A DNA stretch of 64,000 bases, from assembly GCA_020851035.1 (NCBI GenBank), contig JADZDM010000021.1, positions 186,001-250,000 on the forward strand, given 5' to 3'. Below the pieces are notes generated by a model. The model was not told where the DNA came from. It saw nothing but the letters and a program-made list of their open reading frames with translations, and ran no database searches. Every line of letters starts with the position of its first letter. Position 1 is the first letter of the stretch. Shown one piece after another: positions 24,683 to 32,000 of the stretch. The translations under genes were made by a program, and so were the position numbers. Source of the DNA: Gemmatimonadaceae bacterium (GTDB lineage Bacteria; Gemmatimonadota; Gemmatimonadetes; Gemmatimonadales; Gemmatimonadaceae).

Positions 24683-25980
24683 CACTGCACCTCGCGCAGG
24701 AAGGCCTTGGCGCGGGCGCCAGGCGCATAGGAATCGAACATGTAGCCCTCGAGGCCGGGGGCGGCGACGCGCAGCGCCGAGACGTCCATGCCGGGCGGCG
24801 TGAGGTCGACGGCGAGGACCTGCGTGATGCCGACCGCTGCCAGCCGGGCGAGCAGTACGCCCACGTCGCCCTCGAAGGTGGGCGTGGCCGCGGACGCGCG
24901 CGTCCGGGCATCGACGGTCTCCGGGATCGCGCGCATGCGTGCCAGTGCGTCCTCGTGGTCGCTCTGCCGCAGCCGCAGGTAGTGGTGGCGGTAGAAGTCG
25001 TCGCGCGAGCCGGCGATGAAGATCAGCCGGGCCTGCACCGCCTCGGTGAGGGCCCGCACCATCGCGATCCCGGGATCGAGGTGTGCGCCGTAGCCACGGT
25101 AGATGCCGATGTGGCGCGTGCGCTCGTCGAACAGGTAGGCCATGTACACCGGCACGTCGGTGTCGACGGTGCAGTCGAACAGCACCGCCGCCACCCCCGC
25201 ATGCCGGAAGCGCGCCAGCAGGTCACACACCGCCGGGTGCGTGATGGTGTCCAGCCGCACGCGCGGGATCGCCCGGGCGCACACATCCCAGGCGTGCCGC
25301 TGGCACGCGACGGCGTCACGCTCGATCAGCTCGAGGATCCCGCCATTGAGCGCCTCGAGGAAGTTGTTGCCGGCGGAGAGCCCGTTGGAGCCGGTCTTGA
25401 AGGGATTGTCATGCCCCTTCGACGTGGCCTCGGAATCCATCGTGACCAGCAGTGACGGCACGGCGACATCGCGCTGCGCCGCCACGTCCCACGCGTGCGT
25501 CCAGCGGAGGGGCCAGGTCGGCCGCAGGATGGCGCGCTTGGAGAGCGGCAGTGCGCTGAACGGGATCGTGACCTGCTCGGCCGAGACCTCCTCCCACGAG
25601 CCCGTGAACTCGGGGAAGCTGGGGGCCTCCACACCGTACCGCTCGATGCACTCCATGCCGGCCGACACCATCGCGGCCGCGAGGGTGAACCCCTTGCCGG
25701 CATCCACCGAGAGGTTGGGACTGTTCGGCCGCACCGACAGCACGGTGGGGATGCCGATGCGATCGAGCCCGGTAATGTTCGCGAGCCGCGTGAGGCCGAG
25801 GCGCCGGAAGTACGGCCGGATGATCGCGAGCGTCTCCTCCGGCGCGCGCACGCGTTGCGTGCCCTCGAAGAACTCCTTCCGCGCGGTGTGCACCGCCCCG
25901 CGGAACCGGATCGGCGGCGCGGCGGTCGGGGTGGCTGGCGTCACGCCCGGGTCGGCGCGCAGCAGGGCAGTGGCGGTCAT
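24682..25980 (-). CDS. ycaO: YcaO-family cyclodehydratase/thioamide synthetase (second of tandem pair)
   Basis: The 432-residue protein shows the YcaO ATP/Mg sites: SAGMECIERYGVE (106-118), SNGLSAGNNFLEALNGGILE followed by LIERD (198-222), and RALTEAVQ with AGSRDDF (309-329). It ends FLREVQ, without the C-terminal PxPxP of azoline-forming partners. YcaO enzymes activate an amide oxygen by phosphorylation. With TfuA the outcome is a thioamide; with an E1-like partner it is an azoline. No E1/F-type cyclodehydratase partner or flavin dehydrogenase is seen, which favours thioamidation. Its ATG overlaps the upstream ycaO stop (ATGA) and its stop overlaps tfuA. Confidence 0.9.
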   Translation of the reverse strand: MTATALLRADPGVTPATPTAAPPIRFRGAVHTARKEFFEGTQRVRAPEETLAIIRPYFRRLGLTRLANITGLDRIGIPTVLSVRPNSPNLSVDAGKGFTLAAAMVSAGMECIERYGVEAPSFPEFTGSWEEVSAEQVTIPFSALPLSKRAILRPTWPLRWTHAWDVAAQRDVAVPSLLVTMDSEATSKGHDNPFKTGSNGLSAGNNFLEALNGGILELIERDAVACQRHAWDVCARAIPRVRLDTITHPAVCDLLARFRHAGVAAVLFDCTVDTDVPVYMAYLFDERTRHIGIYRGYGAHLDPGIAMVRALTEAVQARLIFIAGSRDDFYRHHYLRLRQSDHEDALARMRAIPETVDARTRASAATPTFEGDVGVLLARLAAVGITQVLAVDLTPPGMDVSALRVAAPGLEGYMFDSYAPGARAKAFLREVQ

Positions 25981-27329
25981 GCGGGTCTCGCGAGTGGAAG
26001 GAGCGGCGCAGCCGGGTCCGCCGCCGCCCGCGCGGCGAAGGCACGGACGCGGGCGCCGGGCTGGTAATGGGCGTGAAACGGGTAGCCATCGAGGCCGGGC
26101 ACGACGACGCGCGCCACCGGCACGCCGATCTCCTCGTGGGTGAGGTCCACGAGCACGGCCTGCGCGAGTCCCGCAGCCCGCAGCCGCTCCAGCAGCAGGT
26201 GCACGTCGCCCTCGAAGCTGTCGGTGGCCGCGGACCCGACCCGGGCGGCCACCGTCGCCGGCGCCGCCTCGAGCTGCCGGATCGACTCCGCCCCGTCGTT
26301 CGCGCGGTGTGCCAGGTGCTGGTGCCGGAAGAAGTCGTCGCGGGAGCCGGCGATGTAGATCAGGCGTGACTGCGCGGCCTCGGTCATCGCGCGCAGCATC
26401 GCGACCGACGGATCCAGGTGCGCGCCGTACCCGCCGTAGATGCCGACGTGGCGGTCGCGCCGGTCGTAGAGCGTGGCGACGTACACCGGCACGCCCGTGT
26501 CCGCGGTGACGTCGTAGAGCACGATGCCCGTGCGCGCCGCCTCCAGCCGGTCGAGGAGCGCGAGCACGTGGGGATCGGTCACCGTGCCGAGGTCGACCTT
26601 CGGATACGGACGTCCCGTGAGTTGCCGCACGCTGCAGTGGCAGGCGATCGCATCACGCTCGACCAGCTCGAGCAGCGCCGCGCAGGTGGCCTCCAGCAGG
26701 TGGTTGCCCGCCGCGAGGCCGTTGCTGCTCACGGGGAACGCGCCGAGGCGGCTGCCCCGCGCCGGCGGATGGGCGAGCATCGACACCGACGCCCACGGCA
26801 CCGGCACCGCCTCCTGCCCCATCAGGTCCCAGCCGTCCACCCAGCACTCCGCGATCGCGGGCGAGAAGTGCGCATTGCGGATGAGGGGCAGCCGGTCGAG
26901 CGGCAGCACCGGGCCGCGGTCCGCGAGCGCACGCCACGATGCGGTGGTGACCGGCAGGCGCAGGTTCTCGGCGTGGTGCAGCTCGAGGCCCTCCATCGCC
27001 CCGGAGACCGTGGCCGCCATCAGCGACATTCCCTTGCCGGAGGCATTGGAGAGCGTCGGGCTGTTGGGCCGGTAGGCCAGCACCGTGTGCAGGCCGATGC
27101 GATCCAGCCCCGTGACGTCGGCCAGCCGCGTGATGCCCGCGGACGGCAGGTGCGGGCGGATGCGCTCGAAGGTCTCCGCCGGCGACACCGTGCGATGCGT
27201 GCCGTCGCGCTGGCCCTTGGCGGCCCGCAACCGCTCACCACGCACGCGGACCGGCGGCGTGCGGCCACCGTCCTGTGCCGGGGATGCGGGCTCGATCGTG
27301 GTCGCCGTGGCGACGGGCATCATGATCAT
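25977..27329 (-). CDS. ycaO: YcaO-family protein (first of tandem pair)
   Basis: The 450-residue protein is homologous to the next gene along its length; both share GLDRIGxxTVL, RPNSPxLS and GKG segments. ATP-site motifs are present: SGAMEGLELHHAE (109-121), SNGLAAGNHLLEATCAALLE and LVERD (202-226), and RAMTEAAQ with AGSRDDF. The first motif differs: the ExxER of the sister protein reads EGLEL here. There is no PxPxP tail. The start MIMMPV at 27329 overlaps the asparagine-synthetase-like stop. Two diverged YcaOs beside one TfuA suggest either a heteromeric enzyme or two modification sites. The relative roles cannot be told from the sequence. Confidence 0.88.
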   Translation of the reverse strand: MIMMPVATATTIEPASPAQDGGRTPPVRVRGERLRAAKGQRDGTHRTVSPAETFERIRPHLPSAGITRLADVTGLDRIGLHTVLAYRPNSPTLSNASGKGMSLMAATVSGAMEGLELHHAENLRLPVTTASWRALADRGPVLPLDRLPLIRNAHFSPAIAECWVDGWDLMGQEAVPVPWASVSMLAHPPARGSRLGAFPVSSNGLAAGNHLLEATCAALLELVERDAIACHCSVRQLTGRPYPKVDLGTVTDPHVLALLDRLEAARTGIVLYDVTADTGVPVYVATLYDRRDRHVGIYGGYGAHLDPSVAMLRAMTEAAQSRLIYIAGSRDDFFRHQHLAHRANDGAESIRQLEAAPATVAARVGSAATDSFEGDVHLLLERLRAAGLAQAVLVDLTHEEIGVPVARVVVPGLDGYPFHAHYQPGARVRAFAARAAADPAAPLLPLARPA

Positions 27330-29272
27330 GCGGCCTGGGTCGGTGCCATCGGAAGGGTGAACGAGGCGAGCGCCGCATCGTCGAGCGCATGCGAGAGCGC
27401 GAGGACCTGGAAGAAGCGCCACGCCGCCAGGGGCGACAGGCGCGCGACGGCGGCGGGATTGGTGCGCAGTCCCGCCGTCGCGAGCATGCCGGCCGATGCA
27501 TCCCAGAGCGCCGCCGTGCCGGCCGCCAGCGGCGGCATCGACGAGTGCGGCGCCCAGTAGCCGGTCTTCGTCGTCTCCCAGCGCAGCGGCGCGTGCAGCG
27601 CCGGCTGCATCACGCGCAGCGGATACTTCGCGTAGCCGTCGTGGTAGAGGAACGCGGGGTCGAGGTGTCCGCAGAGGTCGACCAAAGCCGGATCGACGAA
27701 GGGCACACGGCTCTCGATCGAGAACCACATCGCGAGGCGGTCCTCCTGGCGGAGGAGGTGCGGGAGCTCGCGCACCGTGAGCTGCTGCCGTCGCGTGCCG
27801 GCCCAGTCGAGCGCATCGTTGAGGAAGTACTGCACCGGATCCGACCGCACGACCTCGCGTGGATCGAGGCCAAGCGCGGCGCAGGCACCGCCGTCGAAGG
27901 TGCCCATCCACGCGCGGCGCGAGTGGTACATGGCCTGCGCGGCCGCGGTGACCGACGGCGCCATCGGCTCACGGGCGGCGCAGGCGGCACGCCAGGTCGC
28001 CGCCGCCTCCGGCCCGTCGCGCCGGGCGATCGCATCGGCCAGTGGCGGCACGAACCAGGCGTACGCCGAGAGCGCCTCGTCGCCTCCCTGGCCATTCAGC
28101 AGCACGCTCACGCCATGCTCGCCGGCAATCCGGCGCAGCAGCAGGTACTGGTTGATCGGGCCCCAGGTGTGGTTCGGGGTCTCGCACGCCGTGATCATGT
28201 CGGCCACGTCCCGCATCGCCACGGTCGTGGGCGACGTGAGCAGGTGATGGCGGACGCCGCAGCTGCGCGCGGCCTGGACGGCGAGGCGCACGTCGCGCGA
28301 CTCCGCGGCACCGACGGTGAAGCACTGCAGTGCGCCATCGCCGACCATGCGCGAGGCCGCATAGGCGATGTTGGCCGAGTCGAGGCCGCCGCTCAGGCAG
28401 ACGCCGACTTCACGGGAGCTGCGGAGGTGCAGGCGGACAGACTCCTCGAAGCGGTCGCGCAGCGGCTCGATCCGGTCGATGGTGGCGTCGGCGATGTCGA
28501 TGTCCGCCAGGGTGTGGAAGCGGTGGACACTGGTGCCGTCGGGCCGGACCTGCATCACGGTCCCCGGTTCGAGCTCCTGCACGCCGGTGAAGCAGGTCGC
28601 GGTGGGGCCGGGCCGGTTCACGCCGGCGGCGAGGAAGGCGCGCAGGGCGCCGGGGTCCCAGGCCCGCGGCACGAGTCCCGACGCGTGGATGCCGCGCAAC
28701 TCGGAGGCCACCACCACCCCACTGCCGTCGGCGAGGCGCGCGACGTGCAGCGGCTTGATCCCGAACGGATCGCGCGCGAGCCAGAGGGTGTCGTCCTGCG
28801 CGTCGTAGAGTGCGAACGCGAACATGCCGCGCAGCCGTGCCAGCGACCCCACGCCGTGCCGCACCCAGAGCGCGAGCAGCACCTCGGTGTCGGAGTGCGT
28901 GGTGCAGTGGACGCCGTCGCGCGCCAGGTCCGCGCGCAGCTCGGGGAAGTTGTAGATCTCGCCGTTGTAGGTCAGCCACCAGCGGCCGGACGGGTCACGC
29001 ATCGGCTGCCGGGCGGCGTCATCGGGGTCCTGGATGGCGAGCAGGTTGTGGCCCATGCCGAAGCGCATGCCGTGGGCCGGTGCGGGCCAGGTGGCATGCA
29101 CCGGGCCGGTCCAGTGCGTGCGGGCGGCGCCGGTCGGTGCGGCGGGCTCGTCATCCCAGACAGCGAGGCCGGCGCCATCGGGGCCGCGATGCTGCTGCGC
29201 GGCCACCATGCGATGCAGGCGGGCGGGGGCAGTCAGCGCATTCCACGACCAGATCACCGAGATCCCGCACAT
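27326..29272 (-). CDS. asparagine-synthetase-like (AsnB) amidotransferase of the RiPP operon
   Basis: The 648-residue protein starts MCGIS, placing the class II glutaminase Cys at position 2. It keeps HRGPDG (28-33) and YNGEIYN (102-108). The synthetase half has the PP-loop SGGLDS (294-299) and NGQGGDEALSAY, so both half-reactions look intact. Homologs in RiPP clusters adenylate Asp/Glu side chains, for amidation or lactam formation (lasso LasC). Core A has two Asp and core B one Glu. No lasso B1/B2 proteins are present, so side-chain amidation or a simple lactam is more plausible. It overlaps ycaO by 4 nt. Primary asparagine synthesis is unlikely in this setting. Confidence 0.85.
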   Translation of the reverse strand: MCGISVIWSWNALTAPARLHRMVAAQQHRGPDGAGLAVWDDEPAAPTGAARTHWTGPVHATWPAPAHGMRFGMGHNLLAIQDPDDAARQPMRDPSGRWWLTYNGEIYNFPELRADLARDGVHCTTHSDTEVLLALWVRHGVGSLARLRGMFAFALYDAQDDTLWLARDPFGIKPLHVARLADGSGVVVASELRGIHASGLVPRAWDPGALRAFLAAGVNRPGPTATCFTGVQELEPGTVMQVRPDGTSVHRFHTLADIDIADATIDRIEPLRDRFEESVRLHLRSSREVGVCLSGGLDSANIAYAASRMVGDGALQCFTVGAAESRDVRLAVQAARSCGVRHHLLTSPTTVAMRDVADMITACETPNHTWGPINQYLLLRRIAGEHGVSVLLNGQGGDEALSAYAWFVPPLADAIARRDGPEAAATWRAACAAREPMAPSVTAAAQAMYHSRRAWMGTFDGGACAALGLDPREVVRSDPVQYFLNDALDWAGTRRQQLTVRELPHLLRQEDRLAMWFSIESRVPFVDPALVDLCGHLDPAFLYHDGYAKYPLRVMQPALHAPLRWETTKTGYWAPHSSMPPLAAGTAALWDASAGMLATAGLRTNPAAVARLSPLAAWRFFQVLALSHALDDAALASFTLPMAPTQAA

Positions 29273-29338
29273 CGCTGCCCCCTGCCTGTCGGAATGTCGT
29301 GCCGGTGGTGCGTGCCTCGCGCCACCGGAGCTGCAGGG

Positions 29339-29356
29339 CGGGGTCACGGCGCCCCG
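29339..29356 (-). other. possible hairpin between precursor B and the modification genes
   Basis: In the 135-bp gap after the Nif11-type precursor, CGGGG (29339-29343) and CCCCG (29352-29356) can pair around an 8-nt loop. There is no T-tract. Such a hairpin could lower read-through into the enzyme genes or stabilise the precursor message. No short ORF with a ribosome-binding site was seen in this gap. Confidence 0.25.
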
Positions 29357-29407
29357 GCACCATCGCGTTGCCGCGATCGTGCCGAAGCGCCGTCCCGACC
29401 CGGAACG

Positions 29408-29689
29408 TCAGGCCGCGCCGGCCGCTGCGGCAGCACCCACGACCGCTGCCGTCGCGCCGACCCATTCCACGACGCGGCCACCGGCGACCGCCTCGAGTTC
29501 GGCATCGGAGAGCTCGGCACCGAACTCCGGTGCCGCCGCCTGCACGTCCTCCTCGGTGAAGCCGCCGTAGCCGGCCGCCTCGATCACCTTGCGCTTCGCC
29601 TCGGGCGTCGGCGCCGTCGTTACGGCCTGCCGGAACGTGGCATCCTCGCTGAGACGCGTCATGAAGGCCTTCGCATTCTCGATCGCCAT
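29408..29689 (-). CDS. Nif11-type RiPP precursor peptide
   Basis: The 93-residue product has a classic Nif11 leader (IENAKAFMTRLSEDATFRQA near the start, a GFTEED segment) ending LSDAELEAVAGG. The predicted 22-residue core starts RVVEWVGATAAVVG and ends in a run of Ala/Gly. It has one Thr, one Glu, one Trp and no Cys or Ser. The ATG at 29689 follows GAGG by 8 nt (GAGGACAACACC-ATG); a longer in-frame start would add an Arg/Pro-rich stretch unlike Nif11 leaders. It is the first gene of the modification operon, 135 bp ahead of the AsnB-like gene. The single Thr is the only LanM-type dehydration site. Confidence 0.88.
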   Translation of the reverse strand: MAIENAKAFMTRLSEDATFRQAVTTAPTPEAKRKVIEAAGYGGFTEEDVQAAAPEFGAELSDAELEAVAGGRVVEWVGATAAVVGAAAAAGAA

Positions 29690-29804
29690 GGTGTTGTCCT
29701 CGTGGACAGAAGGTGGTGCGCCGTCCACACCGGGTGGGGATGTGGCACGGGCGCGGTCCGGATCGTGTGCATCGCGGACGCGGCGCACAGCGGTCGGACG
29801 CGCC

Positions 29805-29834
29805 AACGTAAGCGTGCAGTTTTGCGCGTGTCAA
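29805..29834 (-). promoter_or_regulatory. possible sigma-70-type promoter of the modification operon
   Basis: On the minus strand a perfect TTGACA (29834-29829) is followed after 18 bp by a weak TACGTT (29810-29805). It would start transcription roughly 110 bp upstream of the Nif11-type precursor. The surrounding 29,820-29,950 is less GC-rich than its neighbours. I checked every GG-N10-GC spacing here for a sigma-54 site and found none convincing, so the two arms may use different sigma factors. Confidence 0.35.
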
Positions 29835-29957
29835 ATGGTATGGTTGCGAAACGTGCCGAAGCGTGCGCGACCGCAGAAACCCTTGTGGCATAAGGGAAAT
29901 CTCACAGTCGTCGTGGCGGTGAAGCCCACGTCTATCAATAGATTTCGAGCTCCAGAG

Positions 29958-29976
29958 ATAGAGCCCCGGCTCTATC
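29958..29976. repeat. right copy of the 19-nt inverted repeat flanking the RiPP locus
   Basis: ATAGAGCC-CCG-GCTCTATC differs from the left copy at 836-854 only in its three central bases. With flanking bases the hairpin arms extend to 9 bp (GATAGAGCC/GGCTCTATC, 29957-29976). I saw no third copy in the window. The two elements bracket the export and modification genes almost exactly. They could be boundary repeats, protein-binding sites or a common hairpin of this genome. Confidence 0.6.
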
Positions 29977-30255
29977 GCCGGCGCGCGGCCGGGTTCGCTC
30001 GCGGCGCGCGCGGCAGCCGTGGCGTCGCACCGCGTGGCGCGTGCGAACGCGCGTGCGGATGCGCGCGCACACCGCGTGCGGGCACGCGGCAGCGCGTCCC
30101 GCGGGCATGGGCACACGCACGGCGCGGATCTTGCCACCCTCTCTTCAATTCGCACCGCGCGACCGTTGCCCACGCTCGCGTCCGTCGCCCCGGGCGGCAG
30201 TTCCGCCTCGCGCATCGCGGCGCCCGCCGACCATCCCCCGTCCAGGATCGCCCGC

Positions 30256-30456
30256 ATGGCACAGCCGTCTTCCACCGACCGCGCGACCCCTCCCGCACCG
30301 CGGCGTCCGGCCTACATCCCCCTCGGCGCGGCCGCCGGCCTTGCCATCGGCGCGGGGCTGGGCGTCGTCTTCCACATGATCCCGGTGCTCATGCCCGCCG
30401 GCGTCGCGATCGGCGCCGGCGTCGGCGTGCTGCTCACGCGACGCGGACGCGACTGA
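30256..30456 (+). CDS. small glycine-zipper membrane protein
   Basis: The 66-residue product begins MAQPSSTDRATPP and has two hydrophobic segments rich in small residues (AAAGLAIGAGLGVVFHMIPV and MPAGVAIGAGVGVLL), then ends in RRGRD. The AGGA sequence upstream of the ATG at 30256 is a usable ribosome-binding site. I do not recognise a function. It may be a small inner-membrane protein, possibly protective given its closeness to the RiPP locus, but that is only positional. Hairpins follow its stop. Confidence 0.55.
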   Translation: MAQPSSTDRATPPAPRRPAYIPLGAAAGLAIGAGLGVVFHMIPVLMPAGVAIGAGVGVLLTRRGRD

Positions 30457-30466
30457 CACAAGGCGT

Positions 30467-30629
30467 CGGCGCCCCGCAGTCTGGGGCGCCGCCCGTAGGA
30501 CTCAGAGTCAGAGCCCTCCAGTCTGGGGCTCCATCCGTAGGAGGACTCAGAGTCACGGTCCTCGTGACCGCGCAGGCAATCGGTGCCAACACCGGAGCCG
30601 CGTCACTGCCATGCGCCGGACTCGGAGTC
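30467..30629. repeat. hairpin pair and GACTCNGAGTC palindromes
   Basis: Two similar units lie in tandem. Each has a hairpin with CAGTCT in its loop (CGGCGCCCC/GGGGCGCCG at 30467-30491; GAGCCC/GGGCTC at 30511-30531), then CCGTAGGA, then GACTCAGAGTC (30499-30509 and 30544-30554). A third palindrome, GACTCGGAGTC, is at 30619-30629. The first hairpin directly follows the small membrane protein gene and could end its transcript. The same palindrome forms the repeat field near 62,000. The rest of 30,457-30,830 shows no gene. Confidence 0.65.
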
Positions 30630-30773
30630 ATCGCGCAGCAGTCGTGACTTCGTCGCGCGGTCACCGCGACCGCACCATGCGCGTGGCACGGATCCGCGCC
30701 GCTGCGCACCCCCGTTCACGATCCCCGTCCCCTCGAACCAGCCGCCCCGGCCACCGCCCCCAACGCGGACAGG

Positions 30774-30791
30774 ATTCAAGTGTATATGAAT
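30774..30791 (+). promoter_or_regulatory. AT-rich inverted repeat upstream of the DUF2202 gene
   Basis: ATTCA-N8-TGAAT lies 40 bp before the start at 30831, in a short AT-rich island. It overlaps GTATATGAATA (30782-30792), which resembles GTATATGTATA in the divergent promoter at 46272-46282. This is probably a promoter/operator region. The cognate regulator is unknown. Confidence 0.35.
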
Positions 30792-30830
30792 ATAGGCATC
30801 TGCGAATATCCTGCTCCACGGGGACCCACC

Positions 30831-31316
30831 ATGTCACTCCGCATCCGCGCCGCCCTGCTGCTGCTCCCGGCCATCACGGCGTGCAGCAGCGCGACCACCA
30901 CGCTCGAACCCGCCACCTCGACGCTGAACCCCGAGGTGGCCGCCGCTGTCACGGCCGCCCTGCAGGACGAGTATCACGCCGGGCAGGTCTACCGGCGTGT
31001 GTTGTCCGACTTCGGCGCCGTGCTCCCGTTCGCCAACATCGTGACGGCGGAGCAGCGGCACGCCACCGCCCTCGCCGGCACGCTCACCACGCACGGGATC
31101 GCGGTGCCCGCCAGCGCGTGGACCGCCGCCAACGTGCCTGGCTTCGCGTCGGTGCCGGACGCCTGCGCCGCCGCCGCGACCGCCGAAGTCTCGAACATCG
31201 CCCTCTACGACACGCTGCTGGCGCTGGACCTGCCCGACGACGTGCGGATCGTCTTCACGAACAACCGGCGCGCCTCGCTCGAGGGGCACCTGCCGGCCTT
31301 CACCCGGTGCCAGTGA
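30831..31316 (+). CDS. DUF2202 ferritin-like lipoprotein
   Basis: The 161-residue product has a lipoprotein signal with lipobox ITAC. A four-helix ferritin-like domain follows, with ALQDEYHAGQVYRRVL, a central EQRHATALAGTL and a late ASLEGHL segment supplying Glu/His positions typical of DUF2202. The ATG at 30831 gives a proper signal peptide; a start 17 codons upstream does not. It probably sits in the periplasm or outer membrane. DUF2202 proteins are uncharacterised, and a metal or redox role is only suggested by the fold. It is monocistronic, with an AT-rich promoter region. Confidence 0.75.
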   Translation: MSLRIRAALLLLPAITACSSATTTLEPATSTLNPEVAAAVTAALQDEYHAGQVYRRVLSDFGAVLPFANIVTAEQRHATALAGTLTTHGIAVPASAWTAANVPGFASVPDACAAAATAEVSNIALYDTLLALDLPDDVRIVFTNNRRASLEGHLPAFTRCQ

Positions 31317-31355
31317 CCCGGCGACACCTCGCCGCGACGACGCACGCCCACCGCG

Positions 31356-31814
31356 TCAGTGCGTCGCCTGCGTCGGGGCCGCCACCGCCTGCTCGGCTGT
31401 GATCCGCAGCGTGTCCTCCTGGTGCGTCTCGCTGCGGTCGTCGGCGCCGAGGATGCCCAGGTCGTTCAGCACGAGCCCGAAGGCGTCCGGCATCATCGCC
31501 GGCCAGCGCACGATGCCGTCGAGCCGGATGAGCGGGTGCGGCGTGCGCTCGCGACCCGCGAAGTGCCGCCGGGCCCAGAGCTCGTAGAAGAACATCACGA
31601 TTCCGCCCTGCAGGGCGAAGAACATCCAGGTCGTGATGGCGTCGCGCAGCGGCAGGTCGAAGAGCATCCAGGCCAGCACCAGGTAGCTCAGCACCATCCC
31701 CATCGTTCCCATGCCGCGTCGCAGCGCCGCGTTGAGCACCACCGACACGGTCGTCCAGAGCAGGACGCCGAAGAGCACGATGGCCCACATGATGTTGATG
31801 TGGAAGTACGTCAT
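31356..31814 (-). CDS. uncharacterised integral membrane protein
   Basis: The 152-residue protein has three hydrophobic segments (around NIMWAIVLFGVLLWTTVSVV, MGMVLSYLVLAWMLFDL and WMFFALQGGIVMFFYEL) and a soluble tail of about 55 residues. I chose the ATG at 31814, giving MTYFHIN. A start at 31895 would add 27 residues of low-complexity sequence. No family is recognised. It converges with the DUF2202 gene and is followed upstream by thioredoxin 2 on the same strand, 186 bp away. Confidence 0.6.
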   Translation of the reverse strand: MTYFHINIMWAIVLFGVLLWTTVSVVLNAALRRGMGTMGMVLSYLVLAWMLFDLPLRDAITTWMFFALQGGIVMFFYELWARRHFAGRERTPHPLIRLDGIVRWPAMMPDAFGLVLNDLGILGADDRSETHQEDTLRITAEQAVAAPTQATH

Positions 31815-32000
31815 CTCGGCCGCCTGGTTGGGGAGGATTGCGACCGCAGTATGGGGTGCGGTACCACGCGGCGCCACGGCCCGCGCGGCGGTCACGACCG
31901 GTCCGACCTTGTTCCCTCGCGGGCCCGCCCCCCACTCGGCGGGCGACAGGCCCGGGGCCGGGCCGGGGGCGCCTCCGCGAGCGTGCCGCCCGCCCCCTCC

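Larger units (their letters stand above)
29690..30255. other. intergenic region right of the RiPP locus
   Basis: No gene is supported in these 566 bp. The left part holds the ribosome-binding site and candidate promoter of the modification operon. The 19-nt inverted repeat and a GAGCTC palindrome lie in the middle. From about 29,980 to 30,130 the sequence is low-complexity GC (GCGCG/CGCAC-type runs). Open frames here are rich in Arg and Ala and look non-coding. Confidence 0.6.

Noticed and set aside
24682-27329. Azole/azoline (TOMM or thiopeptide) interpretation of the YcaO genes
   Set aside because: No E1/F-type partner or flavin dehydrogenase was found, neither YcaO has a PxPxP tail, and the cores lack Cys.
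1007-29689. Lasso peptide interpretation because of the AsnB-like gene
   Set aside because: No B1/B2 (RRE and transglutaminase-like protease) genes are present. Asp6 of core A does not fit positions 7-9 when cleavage follows the double glycine.
27389-29893. Open frame of 834 codons on the + strand opposite AsnB and the Nif11 precursor
   Set aside because: It is antisense to two well-supported genes, and the amino acid composition is not protein-like.
29690-29960. Sigma-54 promoter for the modification operon
   Set aside because: GG-N10-GC spacings on the minus strand were examined. The best (around 29717-29732) lacks most consensus bases.
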